From contig FMTX01000025.1 in NCBI GenBank assembly GCA_900100895.1, positions 1-56,449 on the forward strand: a stretch of 56,449 bases of DNA, written 5' to 3'. The position numbers and the translations under genes were made by a program. The notes under the pieces are model-generated. The model ran no database searches, was not told the origin of the DNA, and saw only the letters and a list, made by a program, of their open reading frames with translations. The DNA comes from Lachnospiraceae bacterium YSD2013. GTDB taxonomy: Bacteria > Bacillota > Clostridia > Lachnospirales > Lachnospiraceae. This document shows, in pieces, positions 7,720-15,691 of this stretch; position 1 is the first letter of the stretch; the number at the start of each line of letters is the position of its first letter.

Positions 7720-9119
7720 GCAAAGTCCCCCTCATTCTTATTGGAGCCAAGTCCGTTGTAAACTATCAGAGTGATGGTCGATACAATAACGAAGATTACG
7801 ATACCGATAACGGAAGCCATGTAGTAAGAAGCTTCTGTACCCTGAGTTAACTTAAAGAGCCATGTAATAAGAAGGTCTGTATGACCTACTCCTCCGCCGA
7901 CCGCTGTAGCCTTGGAATTGCCCGGGCCGCCGCCGGTAAGGAAGTAAATAACACCGAAGTTGTTCATATTGCCCGTAAAGCTTGTAAGAAGGTAAGGCGC
8001 CGTTACAAAGAGCATATAGGGCATTGTAATGTATCTAAACTGCTGGAAGGGATTCGCACCGTCGATACGAGCCGACTCATACAAATCCGCAGGAATATTC
8101 ATAAGAATACCGGTTGCGATAAGCATCATGTAAGGAATACCTATCCAGATGTTAATAACTACGACAAGGATTCTTGCATAAAGCGGAGTTCCCCAGAAAT
8201 CAATGGGTGCGTTAATCCATCCTGCGTTTAATAAGAATCCGTTGATAAGTCCGGTCTTATCAAACATCTTTGAAACATACATAAGTGAAATAAACTGAGG
8301 AATGGCTATTGTCATAACGAGGATGGTACGCCATAACTTCTTAAAGCGAATACCCTTCTTGTTAATCATCATTGCAACAAGGATACCTAAGATGTAGTTT
8401 GTAAATGTTGCAAGAATAGCCCACACAATGGTCCATCCCAAGATGCTCATGAATATCTTGAAATAAGAACCCGTTCCGCCGTTTGAAGAAAACAGCGTCT
8501 TGAAATTATCAAAGCCTACCCAGTGGAATAAGCCTGTAATATAACCGTCATGAGCTCCGTCGTAATTGGTGAAAGCGACAAGAATCATGAATACTATCGG
8601 TAAGAAGGAAAAAAGAAAGATTCCAAGACACGGAAGGCTTAACAAAGTCTTGTAGAACTTCTCGTCCACGAGTGACTTAAGGTCATCCTTAAACTTATCA
8701 ACCTTCTGTCCGTTTTTCTTTTTCATCTCTGCGGTGTATGACATCTTAACGCTTGTCATAAGAGTATATACAACCGCCAAAATCAGGAAAAGCGTAAGTA
8801 CGCCGTACAAAAGAATCTTGAATGAATTGTCGTGATAGACTGTTACGTACTGATCGTAAAAAGAATCGTATTCTTTGGCCGGTCCCTCAAGTCCCAGAGA
8901 GGGAAGCATGGAGACCCAATAAATTCCGTAATTAATCATGTACCAGATGAACAATGCTTCAAATCCGAGAAGCATAACGCCTCTTGCTATCTGGCCTCTT
9001 ACAAAGCAGCCCAGTCCGAAAATCGGAGCGGAAAGCTTGGTAAATATGTCCCCCTTTATAAATGCTTTTACAAAAGAAAGCCCATTGCTGTTTTTCTTTT
9101 TCTTCTCACTCTTTCCCAT
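7716..9119 (-). CDS. Maltodextrin-type ABC importer permease (MalF-like)
   Basis: A permease of 467 residues when started at the ATG at 9119, chosen because GAGAGGG lies 7 bases upstream; an in-frame upstream start lacks a good site. The N-terminal part has three extra helices and a large extracytoplasmic loop typical of MalF, followed by the six-helix core and the EAA loop YESARIDGANPFQQFRYITM near residue 375. It pairs with the MalG-like permease to form the membrane channel. The gene follows the binding protein after a gap that holds a strong hairpin, and overlaps the next permease by 4 bases. Confidence 0.93.
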   Translation of the reverse strand: MGKSEKKKKNSNGLSFVKAFIKGDIFTKLSAPIFGLGCFVRGQIARGVMLLGFEALFIWYMINYGIYWVSMLPSLGLEGPAKEYDSFYDQYVTVYHDNSFKILLYGVLTLFLILAVVYTLMTSVKMSYTAEMKKKNGQKVDKFKDDLKSLVDEKFYKTLLSLPCLGIFLFSFLPIVFMILVAFTNYDGAHDGYITGLFHWVGFDNFKTLFSSNGGTGSYFKIFMSILGWTIVWAILATFTNYILGILVAMMINKKGIRFKKLWRTILVMTIAIPQFISLMYVSKMFDKTGLINGFLLNAGWINAPIDFWGTPLYARILVVVINIWIGIPYMMLIATGILMNIPADLYESARIDGANPFQQFRYITMPYMLFVTAPYLLTSFTGNMNNFGVIYFLTGGGPGNSKATAVGGGVGHTDLLITWLFKLTQGTEASYYMASVIGIVIFVIVSTITLIVYNGLGSNKNEGDFA

Positions 9120-9154
9120 ATCGTGCCCTCTCTTAAGCGGGATTAAAGTCTTTT

Positions 9155-9179
9155 GGGTTGGGGAAATATTCCCCAACCC
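9155..9179 (-). other. Intercistronic hairpin between binding protein and permease genes
   Basis: GGGTTGGGGAA/TTCCCCAACCC form a perfect 11-bp stem with a 3-base loop. On the minus strand it is followed by AAAAGACTTT and not by a T run, so it is unlikely to be an efficient terminator. Its position just after the binding protein gene suggests that it protects the 3' end of the upstream message, keeping binding protein in excess over the permeases, as is known for malE-malF hairpins in enteric bacteria. Confidence 0.65.
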
Positions 9180-9209
9180 GCAATAAGACTTGGTATTATT
9201 TCATAATGA

Positions 9210-10766
9210 TCATTCTACGGTAATCATACCGGTTGTTGAATCGAAAGTAATTGTGTAGGTGCCTGCATCAACCTTAACATTGTCGCCGCCTGCTACGCCG
9301 TCTGCGCCGTAGTTGTTGTCCCAGCCGCCGCCCTGACGAATCTTGAATTCATCGCCTGCTGCGAACTTGATAGCTTCTGAGTAGTATACGGGATCGCCTG
9401 CTTCTGCAATAGCGGTCATAGGAATATCTGTTGCCCATCCGTCGCCGTTCATTCCGCCGATTACGGAGAATGCTTCAGCTTCTTCCTGAGTTACGTTAAA
9501 TACTGCATTGATTGCATCAAAGTATGCCTGGTTAATAGCCTGTAATTCAGCATCGGTACCGTTAGAGTCCTTAATGGAAGTAGCGATAGCCTTTGCGATG
9601 TCCCACCACTTACCGTGTACGGAACACTGAGCCTTAGCGTAGTCGGACTGTGCTGCAAGAGCTGTAAGACCGGGATCTGCCTTAACTGCATCGGATTCAG
9701 CCGCAACCTTATTGGAAGGACCGAACTTAGCGGTTTCAAATCTTTCTACCTGGCACTTCTCGCCTGTTAAGTACTGAGCGAGCTTAGCAAGGCATGCGCC
9801 CTTAGCGGGATCTGCCTGAGGCTTAACGCCCATCATCTTACCGCCAAAGAAAGAACCGATCTGATAATCCTTACCATCTATGTTGTAGGTAGGAAGCTTA
9901 GCGGAACCAAGGTTCTCGCCTAAGATGCTCTGAGCAACTTCTGTCTTCCAAGGACCTGTAACAACAACTGCTGCAGGAATACTTGCTTCAAACTGTTCAG
10001 CTTCGGAAGAACCGTTCCAAACACCTGAAGAGATAATCTTGTATATACCCTTAGCTGCGATAAGACCCTTATCGGAATTGAAAGTATCGTTAACGGAGAT
10101 GAACTCACCGTCATCATCTGTAACCCATGTAGAGTCACAACCTACACCAAAGTAGAAACCTGCATCATAGAAACCGTTCTCAAGGTCATAGCAGAAAGTC
10201 TTGCCGGATGCCTTACAAGCTTCGATAATGCCTTCAACAGTCTTAATCTGCTCGTCGGATACGACTCTCTTGTCGTAGAAGCAGAAGTAACCGTTATCGG
10301 AAGTCATGGGATATGCATAAATTGCATCACCGGAAGTAACTGCTGCAACAGTACCTGCTGAGTTGTTAGTCTTAACAAATTCAGCTGCCTGTTCACCGAG
10401 ACGTCCGAGAGCTCCGCCCTGTACGAGACGTGCGAACTGGTCCTGTACGAAACAGAATATATCTGCGCCTGCTTCAACGTCTGTAAGCATCTGAGTAGCA
10501 GCATCTGCTTCGGAAACGGGAACTACGGTAGCGTTAAGCTTAATACCGTCTGTATTGGTCTCGTTAAAGTCTTTAATCTGTTTCTCTGTGAGTTCCTTAA
10601 TTTCATTGGCAACCCATACGGTAATGTCAAACTCACGTGATTCGGTAACTTCGCCGCCGCTCTTGTTGGAGCTTGTGCTTGTACCTGCTTCCTTCTTGCC
10701 ACAGCCTGCCAAAACTGACATAACCATTGCTAAGCAAAGAAGGACTGCTAAAATTTTCTTTTTCAT
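9210..10766 (-). CDS. Carbohydrate-binding lipoprotein of an ABC importer, with C-terminal starch-binding-like module
   Basis: A 518-residue extracellular solute-binding protein of the MalE type. The lipoprotein signal ends in the lipobox LAGC with Cys at residue 22. Residues about 45-430 form the two-lobed sugar-binding fold, with VVVTGPWKTEVA near residue 268, a usual landmark of this family. The protein is about 100 residues longer than an ordinary MalE. The extra C-terminal part (about 435-518) contains FKIRQGGGWDNNYG and GDNVKVDAGTYTITFD, a pattern like the SusE/SusF or X25-type starch-binding modules. That reading is by resemblance only. It is the first gene of the operon that continues with two permeases and an amylase. 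Confidence 0.92.
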   Translation of the reverse strand: MKKKILAVLLCLAMVMSVLAGCGKKEAGTSTSSNKSGGEVTESREFDITVWVANEIKELTEKQIKDFNETNTDGIKLNATVVPVSEADAATQMLTDVEAGADIFCFVQDQFARLVQGGALGRLGEQAAEFVKTNNSAGTVAAVTSGDAIYAYPMTSDNGYFCFYDKRVVSDEQIKTVEGIIEACKASGKTFCYDLENGFYDAGFYFGVGCDSTWVTDDDGEFISVNDTFNSDKGLIAAKGIYKIISSGVWNGSSEAEQFEASIPAAVVVTGPWKTEVAQSILGENLGSAKLPTYNIDGKDYQIGSFFGGKMMGVKPQADPAKGACLAKLAQYLTGEKCQVERFETAKFGPSNKVAAESDAVKADPGLTALAAQSDYAKAQCSVHGKWWDIAKAIATSIKDSNGTDAELQAINQAYFDAINAVFNVTQEEAEAFSVIGGMNGDGWATDIPMTAIAEAGDPVYYSEAIKFAAGDEFKIRQGGGWDNNYGADGVAGGDNVKVDAGTYTITFDSTTGMITVE

Positions 10767-10799
10767 TTAAATCCCTCCATCTGAGTAATTTTCGACTAA

Positions 10800-10812
10800 C
10801 GCAATAATTGCG
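10800..10812. promoter_or_regulatory. Dyad in the leader of the importer operon
   Basis: CGCAATAATTGCG is a perfect 13-bp palindrome located at about +18 to +30 of the predicted importer transcript. It resembles half-sites of MalR-type LacI-family operators (GCAA...TTGC) but has a different centre, so it is only a candidate repressor site. Confidence 0.4.
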
Positions 10813-10836
10813 CAATAGGTCGTCCTTACAAGAAAA

Positions 10837-10865
10837 ATTTTAGGTTTTTTTGTGCAAAATGTCAA
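10837..10865 (-). promoter_or_regulatory. Promoter of the importer operon
   Basis: On the minus strand a consensus TTGACA (10860-10865), a 17-bp spacer and TAAAAT (10837-10842) form a clear vegetative promoter, with a start near 10830 and a leader of about 64 bases before the binding protein gene. Confidence 0.8.
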
Positions 10866-10910
10866 TACGGGCATATTTCATATAATTATCTTTTTCTTTT
10901 TATGCATTAT

Positions 10911-10930
10911 TACGAAACTCTACGAAAATT
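10911..10930. promoter_or_regulatory. Direct repeat TACGAAAnnn upstream of importer promoter
   Basis: Two copies of TACGAAA with a period of 10 bp (TACGAAACTC then TACGAAAATT) lie at about -81 to -100 from the predicted importer start. The same direct repeat, also after a GCATTA-like flank, occurs at the pullulanase promoter (19411-19430). Sharing by two starch-use promoters and one-turn phasing suggest a binding site for a common regulator. Confidence 0.5.
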
Positions 10931-10990
10931 TTTATTCCCCTCCTTGTCTGATTTTCGAAATATGCATACCGAATTTTGAACAATATAAAA

Positions 10991-11016
10991 GGCCACACCA
11001 ACCTAAGGTGGTGTGA
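10991..11016 (-). terminator. Intrinsic terminator after the zinc-ribbon/TPR gene
   Basis: On the minus strand GGTCACACCACC/GGTTGGTGTGGCC form a stem of about 12 bp with a small loop, followed by TTTTATATT. It lies 32 bases after the stop of the zinc-ribbon/TPR gene and ends that operon just before the importer promoter region. Confidence 0.8.
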
Positions 11017-11047
11017 CCCCATAATCCTATGTAGTTCTTAAAGCATG

Positions 11048-12463
11048 TTACTGCTCTAATTTCTTCAAAGCTTTCTCTGCGCTCTGGGCGTGCCAGGTGC
11101 CGGGGAAAAGCTCTACAACCTTGTTAAAAGTAAGCTTCGCGTCTTCGTTCTTGCCTGCTGACTGGTAAGCCATGCCTAGGTAATAAAGCGCGTCTTTGTG
11201 AGTTGCGTCGAAGTACACGGCGCCGGTAAAGTATGCGATGGCGTCCTCGTACTGACCGTCCTTGTATGCCTTGAAGCCGTCATCGTAGTAAGACTGGCAT
11301 ACCTGAGGGCCGATATCGGTCTTAAGTGCCGCATACAGTCTCTTGTAGTTCTCACTGGTGTCGTCGGTCCAGTTCTGCTCGTCTACTTCCTTAATATAAT
11401 CAGCTACTTCTAAGAAGCTCTCGGGATTCTCAAGATAGATGGCCGCTGCCTTAAGGAGATTCTCCATGGACTGGAGTGTGCCCTCGGTACCTGCGTAAGC
11501 GCCGAGTGTCTCGTTAAGGGTTGCGTTCTTTTCATTGGCATCGCTGAGCTTCTGCTCAAGCTCCGATGCATATATGTTCTTAGCATCCAGCTGATTGGCT
11601 ATAGCCTTGATCTCGTCCTGGGCTTTCATGCGCTCGTGATTGAGGCGTCCCGGGAATACGGTAAGCATCATGGCTGCAACACCGATTGCGATACCAAAGA
11701 GTATATTAAGAACGGTGTTGGAACCTTTCTTTTCCTTAATGCCTAAGGGGCGAATGATAAGTTCATTGCCCTCTACATAAGAGGTGCTGGCAGGTTCTTC
11801 ATCGCCCTTTTTCTTACGTTTCTTGCCGCCCTGCTCTTCTTCGGGATTGAGAAGTCTCTCGACCTCGGCCTCGTAACGAAGAGTGGTAAGGTTATTGACA
11901 TCTATTACCTTGCACTTATCAAGCTCGCGCTTGGCAAGTTCAGGCCGCTTGGCCTTTAAGTAGCAAAGTGCCAGAAGCTGATGAGCCCTCACAAAATTGG
12001 GATTGGTCTTGAGTACGCCTTTAAGCTGGATAACGGCCATGTCGATGCCGTCCTCGCTCTGACAGTACTCCAAAGCCTTATTGTATTTCTTGATGGCGTC
12101 GTTAAGATCGTCGAGCTTGGCAGTGTTAGACTGCACCATGTCGAGGTAATCGGCAGCCATGTTTTTCTTGGCCTTGAGGTTCTTGCTGATGACCCATTCG
12201 CATAAAGCAGCGGTGACCTCGCCCATCTCGAAATATACAAGACCCAAAAGGTTACGGGCTTTGATATTGTTCTTATTAAATTTAAGACTCTGTCTTAAGG
12301 ATACGATTGCGCCGGATAAGTCTCTGACTCTGGCCTGTTCAAGTCCCCGGTTGTAGAAGTAATTGGAAGTCCTGATTATCTTCTTGTAAAGGGCAACGTC
12401 GACGCCGCAGTTGGTGCAGAAACTGTGCTCGGACAATTCGCATCCGCAGTTGTAACATCTCAT
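11048..12463 (-). CDS. Zinc-ribbon TPR membrane protein
   Basis: A 471-residue protein of unknown role. Residues 1-20 form a zinc ribbon with two CxxC pairs (CYNC, CTNC). Residues about 30-200 hold several tetratricopeptide repeats (for example AIVSLRQSLKFNKNNIKARN). A charged linker (GGKKRKKKG) leads to one transmembrane helix near 247-268, then a heptad-like coiled coil (about 275-325) and a second TPR block at the C-terminus (for example QYEDAIAYFTGAVYFDATHK). This suggests a cytoplasmic N-terminal scaffold linked through the membrane to an outer TPR scaffold. It starts 3 bases after the small 46-residue gene and is the last gene of the fapA-like/folC operon. Confidence 0.8.
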   Translation of the reverse strand: MRCYNCGCELSEHSFCTNCGVDVALYKKIIRTSNYFYNRGLEQARVRDLSGAIVSLRQSLKFNKNNIKARNLLGLVYFEMGEVTAALCEWVISKNLKAKKNMAADYLDMVQSNTAKLDDLNDAIKKYNKALEYCQSEDGIDMAVIQLKGVLKTNPNFVRAHQLLALCYLKAKRPELAKRELDKCKVIDVNNLTTLRYEAEVERLLNPEEEQGGKKRKKKGDEEPASTSYVEGNELIIRPLGIKEKKGSNTVLNILFGIAIGVAAMMLTVFPGRLNHERMKAQDEIKAIANQLDAKNIYASELEQKLSDANEKNATLNETLGAYAGTEGTLQSMENLLKAAAIYLENPESFLEVADYIKEVDEQNWTDDTSENYKRLYAALKTDIGPQVCQSYYDDGFKAYKDGQYEDAIAYFTGAVYFDATHKDALYYLGMAYQSAGKNEDAKLTFNKVVELFPGTWHAQSAEKALKKLEQ

Positions 12464-12466
12464 GGA

Positions 12467-12607
12467 TTAATTGTCCTTATCTTCCTTAATAATACGAATG
12501 AACAGATCCGCAACATCCGTAATGTCCTGATTGTATATGGCGTCACCCACTTCCTCGACTTCGAGGCTTGGATTAAACTTTTTTAATTCTTCTTCAAAAT
12601 TGATCAT
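12467..12607 (-). CDS. Small conserved-looking protein, 46 residues
   Basis: A short gene in the gap between folC and the TPR gene. It starts with ATG at 12607, has AAGGA 7-8 bases upstream, lies 1 base after the folC stop and ends 3 bases before the TPR gene. The product begins MINFEEELKKFNPSLEVEEV and ends in IIRIIKEDKDN-like acidic residues; it is acidic, without signal peptide or membrane helix, and should be a small helical cytoplasmic protein. Tight spacing on both sides and normal codon use support it as real. No function can be given. Confidence 0.7.
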   Translation of the reverse strand: MINFEEELKKFNPSLEVEEVGDAIYNQDITDVADLFIRIIKEDKDN

Positions 12608-12608
12608 G

Positions 12609-13907
12609 TCACGTTCCTTCTTGGTAAAGGGCCTTTATCTCGCCCACAAGATAAAGAGAGCCGACCGCATAATGCATGTCGCAGTCCTTATCGCTTAAAA
12701 GTAACTTAAGCCCTTCTGCGGTTCCGCCTGCGGTAATTACCTCGCATGCGCCTGCAAAAGAAGCCTTTAATCTCTCAATATCAGCAGCCCTGTAGCTGTC
12801 TAATGTACAAAGAACAATCTTCGAAAACAGTCCGCTGTCCTTAATAAGTCCGGCCACAGCCTCGACGTTCTTGTCGGAAACTGCGCTGTATAAAAGATTG
12901 CGCTTAATAGCCTTGTCAACGGATACACTCTCAAGGAACGCGTTAATACCGTCCTCATTGTGACCGCCGTCGATGACAAAGCATTCTGAAATCTTCTCCA
13001 TTCTGCCGGGCCATATCATAGAACGGAAACCCTCAAGGCACTTGTGCCTGTCAAGACCGCCCGGAAGCGCTTCAGACAGAACTCTTAAAGTCTCATAAGA
13101 AACCGAAGCATTCTCTGCTTGGTACAAAGCCTGTGTATGAAGACAAATTTCGACAAATCCATCATACAAAGATTGCATTGAAAAATCAATCCCCGCATCG
13201 GATGTTACTAAATTCTTAATATTTTCCCTTGATATAAAGAAAGCTTTCGAGCCCATCTCCTGCGCACGGCGCATGATTACGTCGTCAAAAGAAGCATTCT
13301 TGCTGAAATGCACCACAGGTACTCCGGGCTTGATAATTCCTGCCTTCTCGTAAGCGATGTCTTCCTTGGTATTGCCAAGGTACTCGCAATGATCGAGACC
13401 GATTTCGGTAATAACGCATACCTTGGGCGAAGAAATTGAATTTGTGGCATCGAGTCTTCCGCCAAGGCCCGTCTCTAAGATGATTACATCGGGACGCTTG
13501 TTCTTAAACCACACTACCGCCATGAAGAACAAGAACTCAAAGAAAGTGGGATGATATGCACAGAACCCCTCCTTCTTACGCATCTCTTCCACCATTGTCT
13601 GTACATAATTAAAGGTGTTTACAAATTCCCTCTCGGTAATCATTTCTTCATTGATCATGAAGCGTTCCCTCATGGAAACAAGATGAGGGGAGGTGAACAT
13701 ACCTACCTTAAGGCCGTTAGCCTCAAGACCTGCACGCAAATAAGCACAAACGGAACCTTTTCCGTTTGTGCCTGCAACATGCACCGTAGGTATTGTATCT
13801 GAAAAATCTCCGAGTTCATGCAGGAATGCCCTGGTCTTCTCGGGCTCGTTCTTGGCCGTGAACTTCGGAATGTTAAGCAAGTATTCCTCTGCTTGTGAAT
13901 ATGTCAT
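12609..13907 (-). CDS. folC: Folylpolyglutamate synthase / dihydrofolate synthase
   Basis: A Mur-ligase-family enzyme, 432 residues from the ATG at 13907. It carries the ATP-binding loop HVAGTNGKGS near residue 45, TSPHL just after, the ETGLGGRLDATN motif near residue 150 and the ITEIGLDHCEYLG segment; the length is typical. It adds glutamate to folates in the cytoplasm, and may also make dihydrofolate from dihydropteroate. An in-frame TTG 18 bases upstream has no ribosome binding site at a useful distance, whereas GGAG lies 12 bases before the chosen ATG. It sits between the fapA-like gene and the small 46-residue gene in one operon. Confidence 0.94.
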   Translation of the reverse strand: MTYSQAEEYLLNIPKFTAKNEPEKTRAFLHELGDFSDTIPTVHVAGTNGKGSVCAYLRAGLEANGLKVGMFTSPHLVSMRERFMINEEMITEREFVNTFNYVQTMVEEMRKKEGFCAYHPTFFEFLFFMAVVWFKNKRPDVIILETGLGGRLDATNSISSPKVCVITEIGLDHCEYLGNTKEDIAYEKAGIIKPGVPVVHFSKNASFDDVIMRRAQEMGSKAFFISRENIKNLVTSDAGIDFSMQSLYDGFVEICLHTQALYQAENASVSYETLRVLSEALPGGLDRHKCLEGFRSMIWPGRMEKISECFVIDGGHNEDGINAFLESVSVDKAIKRNLLYSAVSDKNVEAVAGLIKDSGLFSKIVLCTLDSYRAADIERLKASFAGACEVITAGGTAEGLKLLLSDKDCDMHYAVGSLYLVGEIKALYQEGT

Positions 13908-13933
13908 GTAACTAAATAACTCCAATCACCGTA

Positions 13934-15448
13934 TTAATTGACCACGATAACACTCGTAACAATGCGGCCGGCTTCGTTCTTGTATCGCATGAAACTGGTG
14001 TTGTTGGGTACGGGCATCTTGGTGCCTTCCACACAGATTGTTACGCCGCGGAAAATTTTTTCATTTGCAAGTATAACACTTCCTTTGCCTTTTTCAATAA
14101 TTTCCGCCAAAAGTTCTTTTTCTTTTTTTGCTTTATCGAGTGCTTCGAATAATTCGTCCTTCTTCTCATTAAGCGCCATAAGGAGCTTGTCGGTGGAATC
14201 GCTGTTGATATCCTTACCGAGACGCTTCTGACGCACAATCTCAGTCATCTTCTCAACAAGCTCGGAGAGAGCCTTCTGAGAATCGGTTTCTTTCTGGAAG
14301 GATTCAACGTATCTGTTGTAGTCTTCCTCGGAATAGCCGCTGGCCACAAAGGTCTTGGTCTCGACTTCATTACCTATATTAACGGCGCTGACACCGCGAA
14401 GTCCGCGCACGGAGCCTCCGAGTATAAGGCCGTTCTTGCCTTCCGCAATTACCTTGTTGCCGGCGTAAACATTGGCATTAATAAAAGAGTTGGAACGGAT
14501 GTCGCCGCCCGCTTCAACGTTAGCGTGCTCAATAAACTCTGCGGAAACGTTGCCCCTCGCCACGATGTGACCTTTCTGGTTGCCCTGAATTCCGCGCGCA
14601 AGCACGATATCGCCGCCCGCATATACCTCGGCAGCTTCCACAACACCGTCTATTGTAACGTTTCGGCTGGCACGTACCACAACGCCGGTTCCCACGTTAC
14701 CTTTAATATGAATATCGCCAAAAAACTCAACCTTACCGGTAGTAAGGTCTACGTCTCCCTGAACTTCGTGAACGTTCTTAATGTCAATGTGACCGTCCAC
14801 GTAATCTATCTTACCCGAAACTGTAGCGTAGTACTCGTCGGGGTTCTTGTCATTGGAAATGCCTCGGCCTCTTAATGCAGGCAAGTCTCTGGAAGCCTTG
14901 GTCTGAATCTCCTTGCCCATTACGTCAAAGCCGTTCTTGCAGCCGATGGCGTGGTGATAAATCGCAATAAGAGAACCTTCCTGAACGTTGGTAAGACTCG
15001 ACATGGAAGAATAGTCAACCGTTCCGTCTTCTCTTATGGCGGGCTTTCTCTTATCTGAAGTGTCAAAGAAAAATTCATAGTAACCGTTCTGACCCTCAAT
15101 GGGTTCAACTCCCTGAGCTACCAGAATCTCGCGTCCATATACGCCCTTCTTGGCAATGGCAGCGATATTGGAGGTGTGATAACCCTTTATAACCTTATTC
15201 TCCGCCAAAAACTGCATAATAAGGTCACGGTCGTACTTATCCTTGCCTTCCGCCGGCGGATAAAGAAAGAGCCACGCCTTCATGCCGTCTTCAGCCACAT
15301 GAACATAAGAGCCGTTCTTAATACAATAAGGACACTCTTCCTCTAACTGCGCCTTTGTATCTTCGTGCGGGTCCAGCATTTTTTCTTTTTCCATTCCCTT
15401 AAGCATCTCGTCGAGATTTGCAAGGGATTTCAAAAGGTCCTCAGCCAA
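13934..15448 (-). CDS. FapA-family (DUF342) protein
   Basis: A 504-residue protein of the FapA/DUF342 family when started at the TTG at 15448, which is preceded by an excellent GGGAGGT at 7 bases; an in-frame ATG at 15490 has no such site. The middle (about residues 190-360) is a right-handed beta-helix of short repeats rich in G-x-V, for example GDIHIKGNVGTGVVVRASRN and GGDIVLARGIQGNQKGHIVA. A coiled coil follows (about 385-460, many K, E and L), then a short C-terminal domain. FapA-like proteins are cytoplasmic; some carry polymer-like beta-helices linked to cell-surface or motility functions, but the role is not settled. It is the first gene of the operon with folC. Confidence 0.85.
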   Translation of the reverse strand: MAEDLLKSLANLDEMLKGMEKEKMLDPHEDTKAQLEEECPYCIKNGSYVHVAEDGMKAWLFLYPPAEGKDKYDRDLIMQFLAENKVIKGYHTSNIAAIAKKGVYGREILVAQGVEPIEGQNGYYEFFFDTSDKRKPAIREDGTVDYSSMSSLTNVQEGSLIAIYHHAIGCKNGFDVMGKEIQTKASRDLPALRGRGISNDKNPDEYYATVSGKIDYVDGHIDIKNVHEVQGDVDLTTGKVEFFGDIHIKGNVGTGVVVRASRNVTIDGVVEAAEVYAGGDIVLARGIQGNQKGHIVARGNVSAEFIEHANVEAGGDIRSNSFINANVYAGNKVIAEGKNGLILGGSVRGLRGVSAVNIGNEVETKTFVASGYSEEDYNRYVESFQKETDSQKALSELVEKMTEIVRQKRLGKDINSDSTDKLLMALNEKKDELFEALDKAKKEKELLAEIIEKGKGSVILANEKIFRGVTICVEGTKMPVPNNTSFMRYKNEAGRIVTSVIVVN

Positions 15449-15691
15449 TGTCGTTACCTCCCGTGACGGGTAATAATGTAAGGTTGCCATGGTCGCAACT
15501 TTACGCCTTTACCATACCATTTTTATATTATCAAAGAAGCAAATACTGTTCAAGAAAAAAGATATATTGTGTTCAATTTAAGTGCATTTTAAGCAATTGT
15601 CGCGCATTAAACTATTTGTTAATAAAAAGAATATATAATATACAAAACTTAAAAAATCCCAAATTTCACACAAAAAAGGAGAGTTTAGATT

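Noticed and set aside
9155-9179. The hairpin after the binding protein gene as a full terminator
   Set aside because: No T run follows on the transcribed strand and the permeases downstream have no other promoter that I could see.
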